64,000 nucleotides of DNA from Marinobacter profundi. Lineage in GTDB: Bacteria; Pseudomonadota; Gammaproteobacteria; Pseudomonadales; Oleiphilaceae. The notes below the pieces were generated by a model, which was not told the origin of the DNA, ran no database searches, and worked only from the letters and a program-made list of their open reading frames with translations. Positions 1-9,796 of the stretch are shown piece by piece (positions within the stretch are counted from its first letter, which is position 1; every line of letters starts with the position of its first letter). The DNA lies in NCBI RefSeq assembly GCF_002744715.1, contig NZ_KZ319370.1:372001-436000 (forward strand), given 5' to 3'. The position numbers were made by a program, and so were the translations under genes.

Positions 1-285
1 CTGGCGCTGCACTGCTGGCGGCGCCAGGCCGCGGCCTGGGACAGCCCCAACGCCGGGCCGGTGATGGCGTCCGGAGCCGGTGCCCTGGGGGTAACCCTGG
101 GCGGTCCGGCGCCCTATGCGGGCGGACTGAAGCCGCGCCCGCTGCTGGGGAGTGGCCCGGCGGCCACCGCGGCGACGGTGGAGGCTGCCATCCGCCTGAT
201 CCAGCGCGGCGCCGGCTTGTGGCTGGTGGTGTTGCTGGTGCTGGCGACCATCGCTCGTTGGCTGGCCACAGGTGCACCGCAATGA
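1..285 (+). CDS. cbiB: Adenosylcobinamide-phosphate synthase, C-terminal fragment
   Basis: The frame is open from the first base, so only the last 94 residues are present. They hold the family's C-terminal motifs [17 protein letters not shown] and [10 protein letters not shown], followed by a final hydrophobic helix. The enzyme (CbiB; CobD in Pseudomonas naming) is an inner-membrane protein that attaches aminopropanol phosphate to adenosylcobyrate. Its stop codon overlaps the start of the next gene as ATGA, and that gene makes the aminopropanol phosphate precursor, so the pair is translationally coupled. Identification is firm; upstream sequence is outside the window. Confidence 0.9.
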   Translation: MALHCWRRQAAAWDSPNAGPVMASGAGALGVTLGGPAPYAGGLKPRPLLGSGPAATAATVEAAIRLIQRGAGLWLVVLLVLATIARWLATGAPQ

Positions 286-1346
286 CCGCGGCGTGGCAAA
301 ATGCTGAGCCCGAGCACGGTGGCCGGCTCAACGCCGCCGTCCAGCGCTGGGGAATCCCGCGGGAGCAGTGGCTGGATCTCTCCACCGGCATCAACCCCAC
401 AGGCTGGCCGGTACCGGAGCTGCCCGCGGCAGTGTGGCAGCGGCTGCCGGAGCCGGACGATGGCCTGGCGGAGGTGATCCGGCACTGGACCGGGGCACCG
501 GCCGCCGCTGCCTGCCTGCCGGTGGCCGGCAGCCAGGCGGCAATTATGGCTCTGCCTCTGTTGCGCGCGCGGTTGCACGGTCGCGGTCGGGTCGGAGTAC
601 CCGTACCGGGCTATCGGGAACATGGCCACAGCTGGGCCGGTGCCGGGTTCGAAGTGGTGGGTGTGTCGCCGCAACAGGCCGCCGGCAGCGATACCGGCTG
701 GCTGGACCGGCTCGATGTGCTGGTCTGGATCCATCCCAACAACCCCGGCGGGCAACTGTTGCCACCGGCGACCCTGCAGGCCTGGTGCCGGCGGCTGCAG
801 CGCCGTGGTGGCTGGCTGGTGGTGGACCAGGCCTTTATCGAGGGTTATCCGGACCATGGGCTGGATCGCCACGCCGGCGAGCCGGGCCTGATCATTCTGC
901 GGTCCCTGGGCAAGTTCTTTGGCCTTGCCGGCTTGCGGGCGGGCGCCGTGCTGGGGGAGCGGCAACTGGTCGATCTGCTGGCCCGGCAGCTGGGGCCCTG
1001 GTCGCTGAATGGCCCGGCGCGCTACCTGATGGCAAAAGCGCTGCTGGATTCGGACTGGCAAGCCCGGGCGGTTGCTGACCTGCAGGCTGCCAGTAGCCGT
1101 CTGGGTGACCTGCTCCAGCGCCAGGGTCTGGCCGCCGCCTCCGGCACCCTGTTGTTCCGCTATGTGCGTCATCCCCGGGCGGCGCGTATCGCGGATAACC
1201 TGGCCCGCCGGGGGATCCTGGTCCGCCGGTTCGATGCGCCGGCCGCCCTGAGGTTTGGCTTGCCGGGGACCGAAGCGGATTGGCAAAAGCTGGCGGCGGC
1301 GCTGGCCGAACTGACATATCTCATTGACCAATCCGACCCCGGTTGA
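282..1346 (+). CDS. cobC: L-threonine-O-3-phosphate decarboxylase
   Basis: A 354-residue PLP-dependent class I/II aminotransferase-fold enzyme (CobC in Pseudomonas, CobD in Salmonella). It makes (R)-1-amino-2-propanol phosphate for the nucleotide loop of cobalamin. Visible motifs are DLSTGINP (32-39), HPNNPGG (151-157), VVDQAF with the PLP-contacting Asp (about 182), and [11 protein letters not shown], in which K211 should be the Schiff-base lysine. The start at 282 was chosen because it overlaps the cbiB stop as ATGA and gives the family's usual length; the frame is open further upstream. A cobalamin riboswitch follows, so this gene pair lies upstream of the B12-repressed part of the cluster. 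Confidence 0.92.
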   Translation: MTAAWQNAEPEHGGRLNAAVQRWGIPREQWLDLSTGINPTGWPVPELPAAVWQRLPEPDDGLAEVIRHWTGAPAAAACLPVAGSQAAIMALPLLRARLHGRGRVGVPVPGYREHGHSWAGAGFEVVGVSPQQAAGSDTGWLDRLDVLVWIHPNNPGGQLLPPATLQAWCRRLQRRGGWLVVDQAFIEGYPDHGLDRHAGEPGLIILRSLGKFFGLAGLRAGAVLGERQLVDLLARQLGPWSLNGPARYLMAKALLDSDWQARAVADLQAASSRLGDLLQRQGLAAASGTLLFRYVRHPRAARIADNLARRGILVRRFDAPAALRFGLPGTEADWQKLAAALAELTYLIDQSDPG

Positions 1347-1364
1347 TAGCCTTGCCCGCGATTT

Positions 1365-1562
1365 CAGGTGCTTCTGCACCCGCACGGACTGGCCATGGTC
1401 CGGCGGGGAACAGGAGTGAAACGGGAAGCCGGTTAAAGTCCGGCGCTGCCCCCGCAACGGTAAGCAAGTGCAAGGCAATCCAATGCGCCACTGTGCCTCA
1501 GGCATGGGAAGGTGATTGCCCCGGAGCAACCGCTCCGCTTGCCAGCCCGGAGACCGGCCTGA
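1365..1562 (+). promoter_or_regulatory. Cobalamin riboswitch (B12 element) upstream of btuB
   Basis: The transcript carries the conserved core of the AdoCbl riboswitch: GGAGTGAAACGGGAAGCCGG at about 1413-1432, GCTGCCCCCGCAACGGTAA at 1445-1463, GCCACTG at about 1486, GGGAAGG at 1506-1512, and a near-perfect B12 box AGCCCGGAGACCGGCCT at 1544-1560. A further leader of about 175 nt (1563-1736) precedes the btuB start and should hold the expression platform. It contains a GGAGCC...GGCTCC hairpin near 1568-1585, but I see no T-run terminator, so control at translation initiation is more likely. It should repress the btuBFCD-cobB-cobO-cobQ-bluB transcript when cobalamin is plentiful. Confidence 0.95.
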
Positions 1563-1736
1563 ATCACGGAGCCCCTGCTGGCTCCAGACACCAGACGTTG
1601 CGGAGGGCAACGGCGGTGGGTGAATCCGGCCCGGAATCCGCTTTGTGCCCCTCCACCCCCGTCCGTACTGACCTTCTTCCTCCGCAGTAAACAAGACCGA
1701 CCGTACGGGTGCGTGCGGTACACAGCGAGTGAAGAT

Positions 1737-3569
1737 ATGAACCATTCCAAGGCGATCGCCGCCCTGTTGCTCTTGCCTCTGGCCCTGCCGGTGGCGGGTG
1801 CCGAAACCGGACAACCTGATCCGTTGCTGGAGCCCATCGTGGTAACGGCTACGCTGGGTCCGAAAACCGCGGGCGAAAGCCTGTCCTCCGTGACCGTGCT
1901 GGACGAGGCCACCATCCGTGAGCAGAACCCGGCGGAATTCCAGGACCTGCTCCGGGGCCAGCCCGGCATCAGCGTGGTGGGCAACGGCTCCTTTGGTAAG
2001 TCCACCAGCGTATACACCCGTGGCACCACCAACGACTCCACCCTGTTTCTGGTGGACGGTGTGCGGTTGCGTTCGGCCACCAGCGGCGGTGCCGCCTGGC
2101 AGTACTTCCCCGCCGAACTGGTGGAGCGGGTGGAAATTGTCCGTGGCCCACGCAGTGCCCTGTACGGTGCCGATGCGGTGGGCGGCGTGATTCAGGCGTT
2201 CACCCTGGACCCGAAGCAGGGTAACCGGGGCTGGGTCGAGGCCGGTGCCGGTAATTTCGACACCCAAAAAGTAGCTGCCGGTGCCGGCGCCTCTGCCGGA
2301 AATACCCGTTTCAGCCTCAGTGGCCTGCACAAGGAAACCGACGGTGCGCCCGTTGTTGAAGGTGGTGAGGACAAGGGCTTCCGCAATACCGCCGGGGTTG
2401 GCCGGATCGTCCATGAACTGGCCAGTGGCGGCGAGGCCAGCGTTGTGCTCATGCAGACCGAAGGCAACACCGAGTACGACAGCGGCAACATCGATTTCCT
2501 GATGCGTACCCTGGGGCTACGGCTGGATACCCCGGTCAGTGAGCAGTGGCACAGTTCGGTGCAGTTTGCCGAGTCGCGGGATGAGATGGAGAACTTCACC
2601 AGCTTTGGCAACTCGGTCTTCAATACCCGCACCCGCTCTGCCCGCTGGGACAACACGCTGACGTTCGACGTCCATGAACTGGTGCTCGGCGCGGAACTGC
2701 TGACCGACGAAGTCAGCGGAACCACGGATTTTGTCGAAACCAGCCGCACCAACAGCGCGCTGTTCAGCCAGTTGCGGCTCAATTTCGGCCCGACCGACCT
2801 GATGCTCAGCCTGCGCGGCGATGACAACGAGGCCTTCGGCAAGCAGGAAACCGGTGGCATCGCCCTCGGCCATTCCTTCGACCGCTCCCACCGGGTGCGG
2901 GTCAGCTATGGCACCGCCTTCCGCGCACCCACCTTCAACGACCTGTACTACCCGCTTGAGGTCTATGATTTTGGCGGCTCCTATTCCGGCAACCCGGACC
3001 TGCAGCCGGAAGAATCCGGCACCGTGGAACTGGGCATCAGTGGCAACTATGCCTCCTGGTTCTGGGATGCTGCGGTCTACCAGATGGATGTGGACAACCT
3101 GATTGCCCTGCGCACCGACGATACCGGCGCCATGGCACCGGAGAACATTGACGAGGCACGGATTCGCGGTGCCGAGCTGAGCGCCGGCTTCGACCGGGCC
3201 GGCTGGCGTGGCCAGGCCGCGCTGACCCTGACCGATCCCCGCGACCAGGCCACGGACAATCGCCTGCGCCGTCGCAGCGCCCAGTCGGTACGGCTCGACC
3301 TGGACAAAACCATCAATACCTGGAGCTTCGGCGGCAGCGTGGTTGCCGAGGGCTACCGCTACGATGACGCCGCCAACACCAAACGGCTGCCTGGTTACGG
3401 CACGCTCGACCTGCGCGCCGGCTGGCGTTTTGCGGACGACTGGTCCGGTCGGCTGACCGTGGCCAATGTGCTGGATAAAGCCTACGCCACCGCCGAACGC
3501 TTCGATGGTGCAAGGTACATCGCGGCCGGCAGAACCGCTATGCTGACTGTGCGTTACGACATTCAGTAA
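1737..3569 (+). CDS. btuB: TonB-dependent vitamin B12 receptor BtuB
   Basis: A 610-residue outer-membrane receptor. Residues 1-22 form a signal peptide, followed by a TonB-box-like EPIVVTATLG (33-42), a plug domain containing VERVEIVRGPRSALYGADAVGG, and a long beta-barrel with DLQPEESGTVELGI and AFRAPTFNDLYYP motifs typical of BtuB. Length matches E. coli BtuB closely. The start at 1737 gives a clean signal peptide; the frame extends upstream into the riboswitch leader but that part looks non-coding. It sits directly behind the cobalamin riboswitch and ahead of btuF-btuC-btuD, which fixes its substrate as cobalamins. The last residue is Gln rather than the usual Phe. Confidence 0.94.
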   Translation: MNHSKAIAALLLLPLALPVAGAETGQPDPLLEPIVVTATLGPKTAGESLSSVTVLDEATIREQNPAEFQDLLRGQPGISVVGNGSFGKSTSVYTRGTTNDSTLFLVDGVRLRSATSGGAAWQYFPAELVERVEIVRGPRSALYGADAVGGVIQAFTLDPKQGNRGWVEAGAGNFDTQKVAAGAGASAGNTRFSLSGLHKETDGAPVVEGGEDKGFRNTAGVGRIVHELASGGEASVVLMQTEGNTEYDSGNIDFLMRTLGLRLDTPVSEQWHSSVQFAESRDEMENFTSFGNSVFNTRTRSARWDNTLTFDVHELVLGAELLTDEVSGTTDFVETSRTNSALFSQLRLNFGPTDLMLSLRGDDNEAFGKQETGGIALGHSFDRSHRVRVSYGTAFRAPTFNDLYYPLEVYDFGGSYSGNPDLQPEESGTVELGISGNYASWFWDAAVYQMDVDNLIALRTDDTGAMAPENIDEARIRGAELSAGFDRAGWRGQAALTLTDPRDQATDNRLRRRSAQSVRLDLDKTINTWSFGGSVVAEGYRYDDAANTKRLPGYGTLDLRAGWRFADDWSGRLTVANVLDKAYATAERFDGARYIAAGRTAMLTVRYDIQ

Positions 3570-3596
3570 TTCATCCGCCCGGACCAAACCAGGACA

Positions 3597-4499
3597 ATGC
3601 CAGTGGCAAGCATGACCCGATGGATGCGATTCGCGATGTGCGGCGCCCTTTGGCTGGCGCTGCCGCTGGCAGTGGCGGAACCCCGTTGCGCGACCGATGA
3701 CCTGGGGCAGGAAGTCTGTCTCGATGCCCCGGCGCAGCGGATTGCCGCGCTGTCTCCCGGTGCCACCGAGCTGGTGTGGTCGGCTGGCGCGGGCGATCGG
3801 GTGGTGGCCGTGGTGGCCTACAGCGACTACCCGCCAGAGGCCCGGCAGGTGCCCTCGGTGGGCAGCCACACCCGGCTGGACATGGAGCGTCTGTTGCAGC
3901 TGGCGCCGGATCTGATCATCGCCTGGGTCACCGGCAACCCGTCCGGGCAGGTGGCAACCCTGCGCCAGATGGGGTTGCCGGTGTTTGCCATCGAGCCGCG
4001 CAGTTTCGCCGCGGTATCGCACACCATCAAGCGGCTGGCGACCCTGGCCGGCACCGAAGCGGAAGGATTTGCCGAAGCGGAACGCTTCGCCGCCGGCATT
4101 GCCGGGCTGCAGGCCGAGTTTGCCGCCGCCGACCCGGTGCCGGTGTTCTACCAGGTCTGGGATGCTCCGCTGATGACCGTCAACAACGACCACCTGATTG
4201 GTGAAATGATCCGCCTGTGCGGCGGCGACAACGTGTTTGGCGAGCTGGACCGCCTGGTGCCGAGGATCAGCGTGGAAGCAGTGGTTGCGGCCAACCCGGA
4301 AGCCATCCTGGCCGGCGGCATGGGGGAGGAGAACCGCCACTGGCTGACCCGCTGGCAGGCGTTTCCCGGCATTACCGCGACCGCCCGCGACAACCTGTTC
4401 TTCATTCCGCCGTCCCTGGTCCAGCGGCCAACCCCGCGGATGCTGCAGGGTACCCGGCTGTTCTGTGAAAAACTGGAGATTGCCCGTGCCCGGCGTTAA
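3597..4499 (+). CDS. btuF: Periplasmic cobalamin-binding protein BtuF
   Basis: About 300 residues with an N-terminal signal peptide (MRFAMCGALWLALPLAVA region). It has the class III substrate-binding fold sequence RIAALSPGATELVWSAGAGD, then AYSDYPPEA, SVGSHTRLDMERLLQLAPDLIIAW, and the later LIGEMIRLCGGDNVFGEL block, all typical of BtuF. It would collect cobalamin delivered by BtuB and pass it to BtuCD. An in-frame ATG at 3612 is an alternative start; I kept 3597, which follows an AGGA sequence. It lies 27 nt behind btuB and 15 nt before btuC, so all are in one operon under the B12 riboswitch. Confidence 0.9.
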   Translation: MPVASMTRWMRFAMCGALWLALPLAVAEPRCATDDLGQEVCLDAPAQRIAALSPGATELVWSAGAGDRVVAVVAYSDYPPEARQVPSVGSHTRLDMERLLQLAPDLIIAWVTGNPSGQVATLRQMGLPVFAIEPRSFAAVSHTIKRLATLAGTEAEGFAEAERFAAGIAGLQAEFAAADPVPVFYQVWDAPLMTVNNDHLIGEMIRLCGGDNVFGELDRLVPRISVEAVVAANPEAILAGGMGEENRHWLTRWQAFPGITATARDNLFFIPPSLVQRPTPRMLQGTRLFCEKLEIARARR

Positions 4500-4514
4500 C
4501 CATGGAGCCCGGCC

Positions 4515-5486
4515 GTGAGCCGCCGGCTGATTTCGCCGCTATTGGTGCTGGCCGTGCTCAGCGGGCTGGCCATGGTGCTGTCGGTGGGCGTTGGCAGTGT
4601 CGCGCTCAGCCCCGGCGAGGTAATGGCGGCGCTGCTGGGTGACGGCAGCGACCTGCAGCGCACCCTGGTGGTGGAGCTGCGCCTGCCCCGGACCCTGTCG
4701 GCCTTTGCGACCGGCGGTCTGCTGGCGGTAGCCGGTGCGCTGATGCAGGTCTTGTTGCGCAACCCGCTGGCCGATCCCTATGTCCTGGGCCTGTCCGGCG
4801 GCGCGGCAGTGGGTGCCATGCTGGCCATGGTGGCGGGGCTCGGCGGGCTGCTGGTTTCCGGTTCGGCGTTTGCCGGCGCCTTGCTGGCCACCCTGATGGT
4901 GTTCGGCCTGGCCCATGGCACCGGCAGCTGGACCCCCTCGCGGTTACTGCTCACCGGCGTGGTGGTAGCGGCCGGCTGGGGCGCGGTGATCACCCTGATG
5001 CTGGCCATCAGCCCGGCCCAGCAACTGCCCGGCATGCTGTACTGGCTGATGGGGGATGTCTCCTACGCCCGCGCCCCGGTGCCGGGGATGGTCCTGCTGC
5101 TGGCGGTCTGCCTCGCGGTAATCCCCTTCGGCCGCAGCCTTAATGTGCTCGCCCGCGGCCCGATGCAGGCGGCGGCACTGGGTATCTCGGTGCGGCCGCT
5201 GGAGTGGCTGATTTACGTGGCAGCCAGCCTGCTCACCGCCACTGCCGTCACCATGGCCGGCAGCATCGGTTTTGTCGGGCTGGTGGTGCCGCACATGCTG
5301 CGGCTGGTGCTGGGTAACGACCAGCGCCTGATCCTCCCGGCCTGTGCGCTGGCCGGCGGCACCCTGCTGGTGCTGGCGGATACCCTGGCTCGGGTGGTGA
5401 TTGCGCCGGAGCAGCTGCCGGTAGGGGTGATCACTGCACTGCTGGGAGTACCCACCTTCCTCTACTTGCTGTACCGGAGCCGCTGA
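4515..5486 (+). CDS. btuC: Cobalamin ABC transporter permease BtuC
   Basis: A 323-residue FecCD-family permease with about ten hydrophobic helices. Diagnostic stretches are LRLPRTLSAFATGGLLAVAG, LMQVLLRNPLADPYVLGLSGG (start of the family signature), GSIGFVGLVVPHMLRL, and LADTLARVVIAPEQLPVGV near the C-terminus. The likely start is GTG at 4515, giving the hydrophobic N-terminus expected of the family. It forms the inner-membrane channel for vitamin B12 with BtuD. It ends at 5486, where TGATG overlaps the btuD start. Confidence 0.93.
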   Translation: MSRRLISPLLVLAVLSGLAMVLSVGVGSVALSPGEVMAALLGDGSDLQRTLVVELRLPRTLSAFATGGLLAVAGALMQVLLRNPLADPYVLGLSGGAAVGAMLAMVAGLGGLLVSGSAFAGALLATLMVFGLAHGTGSWTPSRLLLTGVVVAAGWGAVITLMLAISPAQQLPGMLYWLMGDVSYARAPVPGMVLLLAVCLAVIPFGRSLNVLARGPMQAAALGISVRPLEWLIYVAASLLTATAVTMAGSIGFVGLVVPHMLRLVLGNDQRLILPACALAGGTLLVLADTLARVVIAPEQLPVGVITALLGVPTFLYLLYRSR

Positions 5487-6268
5487 TGAATCCGTTACAG
5501 GCCAGACAGCTGGTGATTGATGTGCCCGGGCGGCCGGCAGGCTATCCGCTGAACTTCACCATCGGGCGCGGGCAGATGTGGGGTGTCCTGGGCCCCAACG
5601 GTGCCGGCAAGACCACTCTGCTGCACACCCTGGCCGGGCTGCGCCTGCCGCGCCAGGGCGAGATCTTCCTGGGCGAGCAGCCACTGACCGCCCTCAAGCG
5701 GCGTGCGGTCGCGCGCCAGATGGGCCTGGTGTTCCAGGAGCGCCAGGACGGATTCCCGGCCTCGGTGCTGGAAACGGCGCTGATCGGCCGCCACCCCTGG
5801 CTGGCACCCTGGCAGATGGAAACCGACCTTGACCGCCGGCTGGCGGAACAGGCCCTGCAGCAGCTGGACGTTGCCCATTTGTCCGACCGCCTGGTGAGCA
5901 CCCTGTCGGGCGGGGAGCGCCAGCGGGTGTCCATTGCCACCGTACTGACCCAGAATCCGGACACCTGGCTGCTCGATGAGCCGACCAACCACCTCGACCT
6001 GCATCACCAGGTTGCCGTGATGCAATTGCTGAGAGCGCAGGCCGCTGCCGGCCGTGCGGTGTTCATGTGTCTGCATGATCTGAACCTGGCGGCCCGCTGG
6101 TGTGACCACGTGTTGCTGCTCTACCCGAATGGCGACGCCTGCTGGGGGCCGGCAGAACGGATGCTGGTGCCGGCGGCGCTGGAGCGGCTGTATGGCCAGA
6201 AACTGCTGACCGTGGAGGCAGACGGCAAGCCGGTGTTTGTGCCGGTGCCGACCACTGGCGAATTGTGA
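5486..6268 (+). CDS. btuD: Cobalamin ABC transporter ATPase BtuD
   Basis: A 260-residue ABC ATPase. Walker A is GPNGAGKTT (36-44), the Q-loop region reads GLVFQERQDGFPAS, the signature is LSGGERQRVSIA, and Walker B with D-loop is TWLLDEPTNHLDLHH, followed by the switch histidine in FMCLHDLNLAARWCDH. This is the FecE/BtuD subfamily of siderophore and cobalamin importers. Its start overlaps the btuC stop (TGATG), and it should pair with BtuC and BtuF. The stop lies just before a short intergenic spacer that leads into cobB. Confidence 0.94.
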   Translation: MNPLQARQLVIDVPGRPAGYPLNFTIGRGQMWGVLGPNGAGKTTLLHTLAGLRLPRQGEIFLGEQPLTALKRRAVARQMGLVFQERQDGFPASVLETALIGRHPWLAPWQMETDLDRRLAEQALQQLDVAHLSDRLVSTLSGGERQRVSIATVLTQNPDTWLLDEPTNHLDLHHQVAVMQLLRAQAAAGRAVFMCLHDLNLAARWCDHVLLLYPNGDACWGPAERMLVPAALERLYGQKLLTVEADGKPVFVPVPTTGEL

Positions 6269-6298
6269 CCGCCGGACAGGGGTGCCTTCACCCATTAA

Positions 6299-6326
6299 CC
6301 CGTAACCCGCAACCGGTAACCCGCAA
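6299..6326. repeat. Two tandem 14-bp copies between btuD and cobB
   Basis: CCCGTAACCCGCAA is followed directly by CCGGTAACCCGCAA (13 of 14 bases identical), in the 83-nt spacer between btuD and cobB. The remaining spacer bases show nothing else notable. It may be a slippage product; no function can be assigned. Confidence 0.6.
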
Positions 6327-6351
6327 CCACAGGACTGACAGGACTCTCCGT

Positions 6352-7683
6352 ATGCTGAAAGCAACCGTCCCGGCGGCGATGATCACCGCCCCCGGCTCTG
6401 GCCAGGGCAAATCCATGGTCACCGCGGCGCTGGCCCGCCTGCATCGCAATGCCGGTCGCAAGGTCCGGGTGTTCAAGCATGGTCCGGACTATCTCGACCC
6501 CATGGTGCTGGAAGTGGCCTCTGGCCAGCCGGTGTACCAGCTGCACCCGTGGATGACCGGCGAGGACGAATGCCGCTGGCGCCTGGCCGAAGCCGCCTGC
6601 GATGCCGACCTGATCCTGGTGGAGGGCGCCATGGGCCTGTTTGATGGCGATCCGTCCAGTGGCGACCTGGCCAAGCTGGCGGGTATTCCCGCACTGCCGG
6701 TGATCAATGCCAGCGGCATGGCGCAGACCTTTGGTGCCGTGGCCCTGGGACTGGCGAGCTTTGACCCGGACCTGCCGGTCTGCCAGGTGATCGCCAACCA
6801 GATTGGCAGCCCCTACCACGGCGAATTGCTGCGGCAGAGCCTGCCGGATGGCATCCGCCTGCTGGGGGCCATTCCCCGCAACGAGGCCATGAGCATCCCC
6901 GATCGTCACCTCGGCCTGGTGCAGGCGGGAGAACTGGCGGACCTGGAGCAACGCCTTGATGACGCCGCCCGGGTGCTGGCGGAGGCGGGGCTGGACGGGT
7001 TGCCCGATGCGGTCACACTCGAAGCGCCGGCGCCACAGCCGCCACCACGGTTGCTTGCGGGCGTGCGGATTGCCATCGCCCGGGATGCGGCCTTCAGTTT
7101 TATCTACCGCGCCAACCTGGACCTGCTGGCCGCTATGGGCGCCGAGCTGGCGTATTTCTCGCCGCTGGCGGACAGCGAAGTGCCGGCCGCGGACGCCCTC
7201 TGGCTGCCGGGGGGCTACCCGGAACTGCACGCTGCAACCCTCGCGGCCAACGGGCCCATGCTGGACGCCATCCGTGGCCACCACCGGGCAGGCAAGCCGA
7301 TACTGGCCGAGTGCGGCGGGCTGATGGCCTGTGCCGACGAGCTGGCGGACAAGGCCGGCCAGGTGCACCGGATGATCGGCCTGCTGCCCGGGCGGGCCGC
7401 CATGGCCAGCCGGTTGCAGGCGCTGGGACTGCAGAGCCTGCGGACCCGCCAGGGCGAGCTGCGTGGCCATACCTATCACCACTCCTCCCTGGACACACCC
7501 TGGCAACCGCTGGCCCGTGCCCGCAAGCAGGCCGGCACCGAGGGCGAGGCGGTGTATTGCCGGCAAGGCCTGGTGGCCAGCTATTTCCATGGCTACTTCC
7601 CCTCCGCGCCGGAGCTGGTGGCGGCCATTTTCCGGGGGGAACCCCTGCACTTACTGAACGACAAGGAACCTGCCGATGCGTGA
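6352..7683 (+). CDS. cobB: Cobyrinic acid a,c-diamide synthase CobB
   Basis: A 443-residue glutamine-dependent amidotransferase of the CobB/CbiA type. It has an N-terminal ATP site APGSGQGKSMVTAAL (about 13-27), the FKHGPDYLDPMVL and LVEGAMGLFDG motifs, and a C-terminal class I glutaminase domain with the nucleophile C321 in ECGGLMACADEL and the later YHHSS and SYFHGYFPS motifs. It amidates the a and c side chains of (hydrogeno)byrinate. The upstream extension to a GTG at 6265 runs through the 14-bp repeats and looks non-coding, so I used ATG at 6352. The 3' end overlaps cobO by 8 nt. Confidence 0.93.
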   Translation: MLKATVPAAMITAPGSGQGKSMVTAALARLHRNAGRKVRVFKHGPDYLDPMVLEVASGQPVYQLHPWMTGEDECRWRLAEAACDADLILVEGAMGLFDGDPSSGDLAKLAGIPALPVINASGMAQTFGAVALGLASFDPDLPVCQVIANQIGSPYHGELLRQSLPDGIRLLGAIPRNEAMSIPDRHLGLVQAGELADLEQRLDDAARVLAEAGLDGLPDAVTLEAPAPQPPPRLLAGVRIAIARDAAFSFIYRANLDLLAAMGAELAYFSPLADSEVPAADALWLPGGYPELHAATLAANGPMLDAIRGHHRAGKPILAECGGLMACADELADKAGQVHRMIGLLPGRAAMASRLQALGLQSLRTRQGELRGHTYHHSSLDTPWQPLARARKQAGTEGEAVYCRQGLVASYFHGYFPSAPELVAAIFRGEPLHLLNDKEPADA

Positions 7684-8287
7684 ACGCGCCAAAGACCCGC
7701 AACGCCATGCCCGCCGGATGGCCGCCAAACAGCAAATCATGCGGGACCGGATCGCCCGTGCCCAGAAGGAACAGGGCGTTCTGCTGGTACTCACCGGTCC
7801 CGGTAAAGGCAAGAGCAGCTCCGGATTCGGCATGGTGGCCCGTGCCCTGGGCCACGGCATGAAGGTCGGCATTGTGCAGTTCATCAAAGGCGCCTTCAGT
7901 ACCGGGGAGGAGGCTTTTTTCCGCGGTCTGCCCAATGTCGACTACCACGTGATGGGACAGGGCTACACCTGGGAGACCCAGAACCGGGAACAGGACGTGG
8001 CCTCCGCCACCGCCGCCTGGGAGGTGGCTGCGCGCATGCTGAAGGACGACAGCTACAGCCTGATCCTGCTCGACGAACTCAACATCGCCCTGAAATACGA
8101 CTACATCGATCTCGACCGCGTGCTGGACGACCTGCAGGGCCGCCCGGACATGCAGCACGTGGTGGTAACCGGCCGCTCCGCCCCGCAGGAACTGATCGAC
8201 CTGGCAGATACCGTGACCGAGATGGGCGTGGTCAAACACGCCTTCAAGGACCAGGGCATCAAGGCCCAGAAAGGCGTTGAACTCTAG
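7676..8287 (+). CDS. cobO: Cob(I)yrinic acid a,c-diamide adenosyltransferase
   Basis: A 203-residue CobO/BtuR-type (CobA in Salmonella) corrinoid adenosyltransferase. It has a charged N-terminal arm, the P-loop variant TGPGKGKSSSGFGMVARALGHG, VGIVQFIKGAF, and LILLDELNIALKYDYI, with the closing VVVTGRSAPQELIDLADTVTEM block. It transfers the 5'-deoxyadenosyl group from ATP to cobalt. It overlaps cobB and lies 18 nt upstream of cobQ, consistent with a single transcript. Length is normal for the family. Confidence 0.94.
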   Translation: MRERAKDPQRHARRMAAKQQIMRDRIARAQKEQGVLLVLTGPGKGKSSSGFGMVARALGHGMKVGIVQFIKGAFSTGEEAFFRGLPNVDYHVMGQGYTWETQNREQDVASATAAWEVAARMLKDDSYSLILLDELNIALKYDYIDLDRVLDDLQGRPDMQHVVVTGRSAPQELIDLADTVTEMGVVKHAFKDQGIKAQKGVEL

Positions 8288-8305
8288 GCCGGCAGCGGAC
8301 TCCCC

Positions 8306-9796
8306 ATGACCACACTGATGATCCAGGGCACCACCTCCGATGCGGGCAAGACCACCGTAGTGGCCGCGCTGTGCCGCTGGCTGGCCCGCCAGGGCGTGTC
8401 GGTCGCCCCCTTCAAACCCCAGAACATGGCACTGAACAGTGCCGTCACGGTGGATGGCGGCGAGATTGGCCGTTCCACCGCCCTGCAGGCGCTGGCCTGC
8501 GGCCTCGAACCCCACAGCGACATGAACCCGGTGCTGCTCAAGCCCCAGAGCGACCGGGGCGCCCAGGTGATCCTGCGGGGCAGGGTCCGCGGCAACATGG
8601 ATGCACTGGATTACCACGCCTACAAGGCACAAGCGATGGCTTCGGTGATGGCTGCCTGGCAGGCACTTAGTGAACGCTATGATGTGATCATCGCCGAGGG
8701 CGCAGGCAGCCCCGCCGAAATCAACCTGCGGGCCAACGACATTGCCAACATGGGCTTCGCCGAAGCGGCCGACTGCCCGGTGCTGCTGGTGGGCGACATC
8801 GACCGGGGCGGCGTGTTCGCCCAGCTGGTGGGTACCCTGGACCTGGTCTCCCCCAGTGAGCAGGACCGTACCCGCGGCTTCATCATCAACCGCTTCCGCG
8901 GCGACAAGAGCCTGCTCGACCCCGGGCTGGACTGGCTTGCCGAGCGCACCGGCAAACCGGTACTCGGAGTGCTACCCTACTTGCACGGGCTGGTGATCGA
9001 CGCCGAAGACAGCGTAGGCACCAGTGGTGCCAGCGAATCCGGCGCGCTCAACGTGATCGTGCCGGTGCTGCCCCGTATCAGTAACCACAACGACTTTGAT
9101 CCGTTGCGCCTGCACCCGGGCGTGAACCTGCAGTTCATCGGCCCGGACCAGGCTATCCCCCCGGCGGACCTGATCCTCCTGCCCGGCAGCAAAAGCACCC
9201 GTCACGACCTTGAGTGGCTGAAACAACAGGGCTGGCCCGCGGCTATACAGAAACACCTGCGCTACGGCGGCAAGGTGTTTGGCATTTGCGGGGGCTTCCA
9301 GATGCTGGGTATCGATGTGCAAGACCCGGGCGGACTGGAAGGCGAGGCCGGCCGCACGGAGGGCCTGGGGCTGCTGGACATGACCACACGCATGGTGGCC
9401 GGCAAACAGCTGAAAGACGTGACCGGCACGCTCACCATCGGCCCGGATAACGCGGCTCTCAATGGCTATGAAATGCACAACGGTGTCACCAGCGGACCGG
9501 CGCTGGCATCACCGCTGGCAGACCTGGACGGTAAACCGGATGGCGCCGTCAGCGGGGATGGCCAGGTTGCGGGCACCTACGTCCACGGCATCTTTGATCA
9601 ACCGGAAGCCTGCCGTGCCATTCTGCACTGGGCCGGCCTGGATGCGGACACGGAACTGGCTGGTAAAGCGGTGAATTACCAGCAACACCGCCAACAGCAA
9701 CTGGACCGGCTGGCCGACCTGGTGGAAGACCATCTGGACACGGACTGGCTGCGTAACCTGCTGGGCCTTGGTAAACAGGACGCATCAAAGCGATGA
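8306..9796 (+). CDS. cobQ: Adenosylcobyric acid synthase CobQ
   Basis: A 496-residue CobQ/CbiP glutamine-dependent amidotransferase that amidates side chains b, d, e and g. The N-terminal dethiobiotin-synthetase-like domain carries [15 protein letters not shown] and [15 protein letters not shown], then [16 protein letters not shown] and [17 protein letters not shown]. The C-terminal glutaminase has [14 protein letters not shown], the nucleophile C328 in [11 protein letters not shown], and GTYVHGIFD. The stop overlaps bluB as ATGA. All expected motifs are intact. Confidence 0.95.
   Translation: MTTLMIQGTTSDAGKTTVVAALCRWLARQGVSVAPFKPQNMALNSAVTVDGGEIGRSTALQALACGLEPHSDMNPVLLKPQSDRGAQVILRGRVRGNMDALDYHAYKAQAMASVMAAWQALSERYDVIIAEGAGSPAEINLRANDIANMGFAEAADCPVLLVGDIDRGGVFAQLVGTLDLVSPSEQDRTRGFIINRFRGDKSLLDPGLDWLAERTGKPVLGVLPYLHGLVIDAEDSVGTSGASESGALNVIVPVLPRISNHNDFDPLRLHPGVNLQFIGPDQAIPPADLILLPGSKSTRHDLEWLKQQGWPAAIQKHLRYGGKVFGICGGFQMLGIDVQDPGGLEGEAGRTEGLGLLDMTTRMVAGKQLKDVTGTLTIGPDNAALNGYEMHNGVTSGPALASPLADLDGKPDGAVSGDGQVAGTYVHGIFDQPEACRAILHWAGLDADTELAGKAVNYQQHRQQQLDRLADLVEDHLDTDWLRNLLGLGKQDASKR

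Noticed and set aside
114..2414. A 766-codon open frame on the minus strand across cobC and btuB
   Set aside because: It is antisense to genes with clear cofactor and receptor motifs and crosses the riboswitch. Its product is low-complexity Gly/Gln/Arg-rich, as expected of a GC-rich shadow frame.
2517..4340. A 607-codon minus-strand frame under btuB and btuF
   Set aside because: Composition is shadow-like, with no motif; the plus-strand genes explain the region fully.
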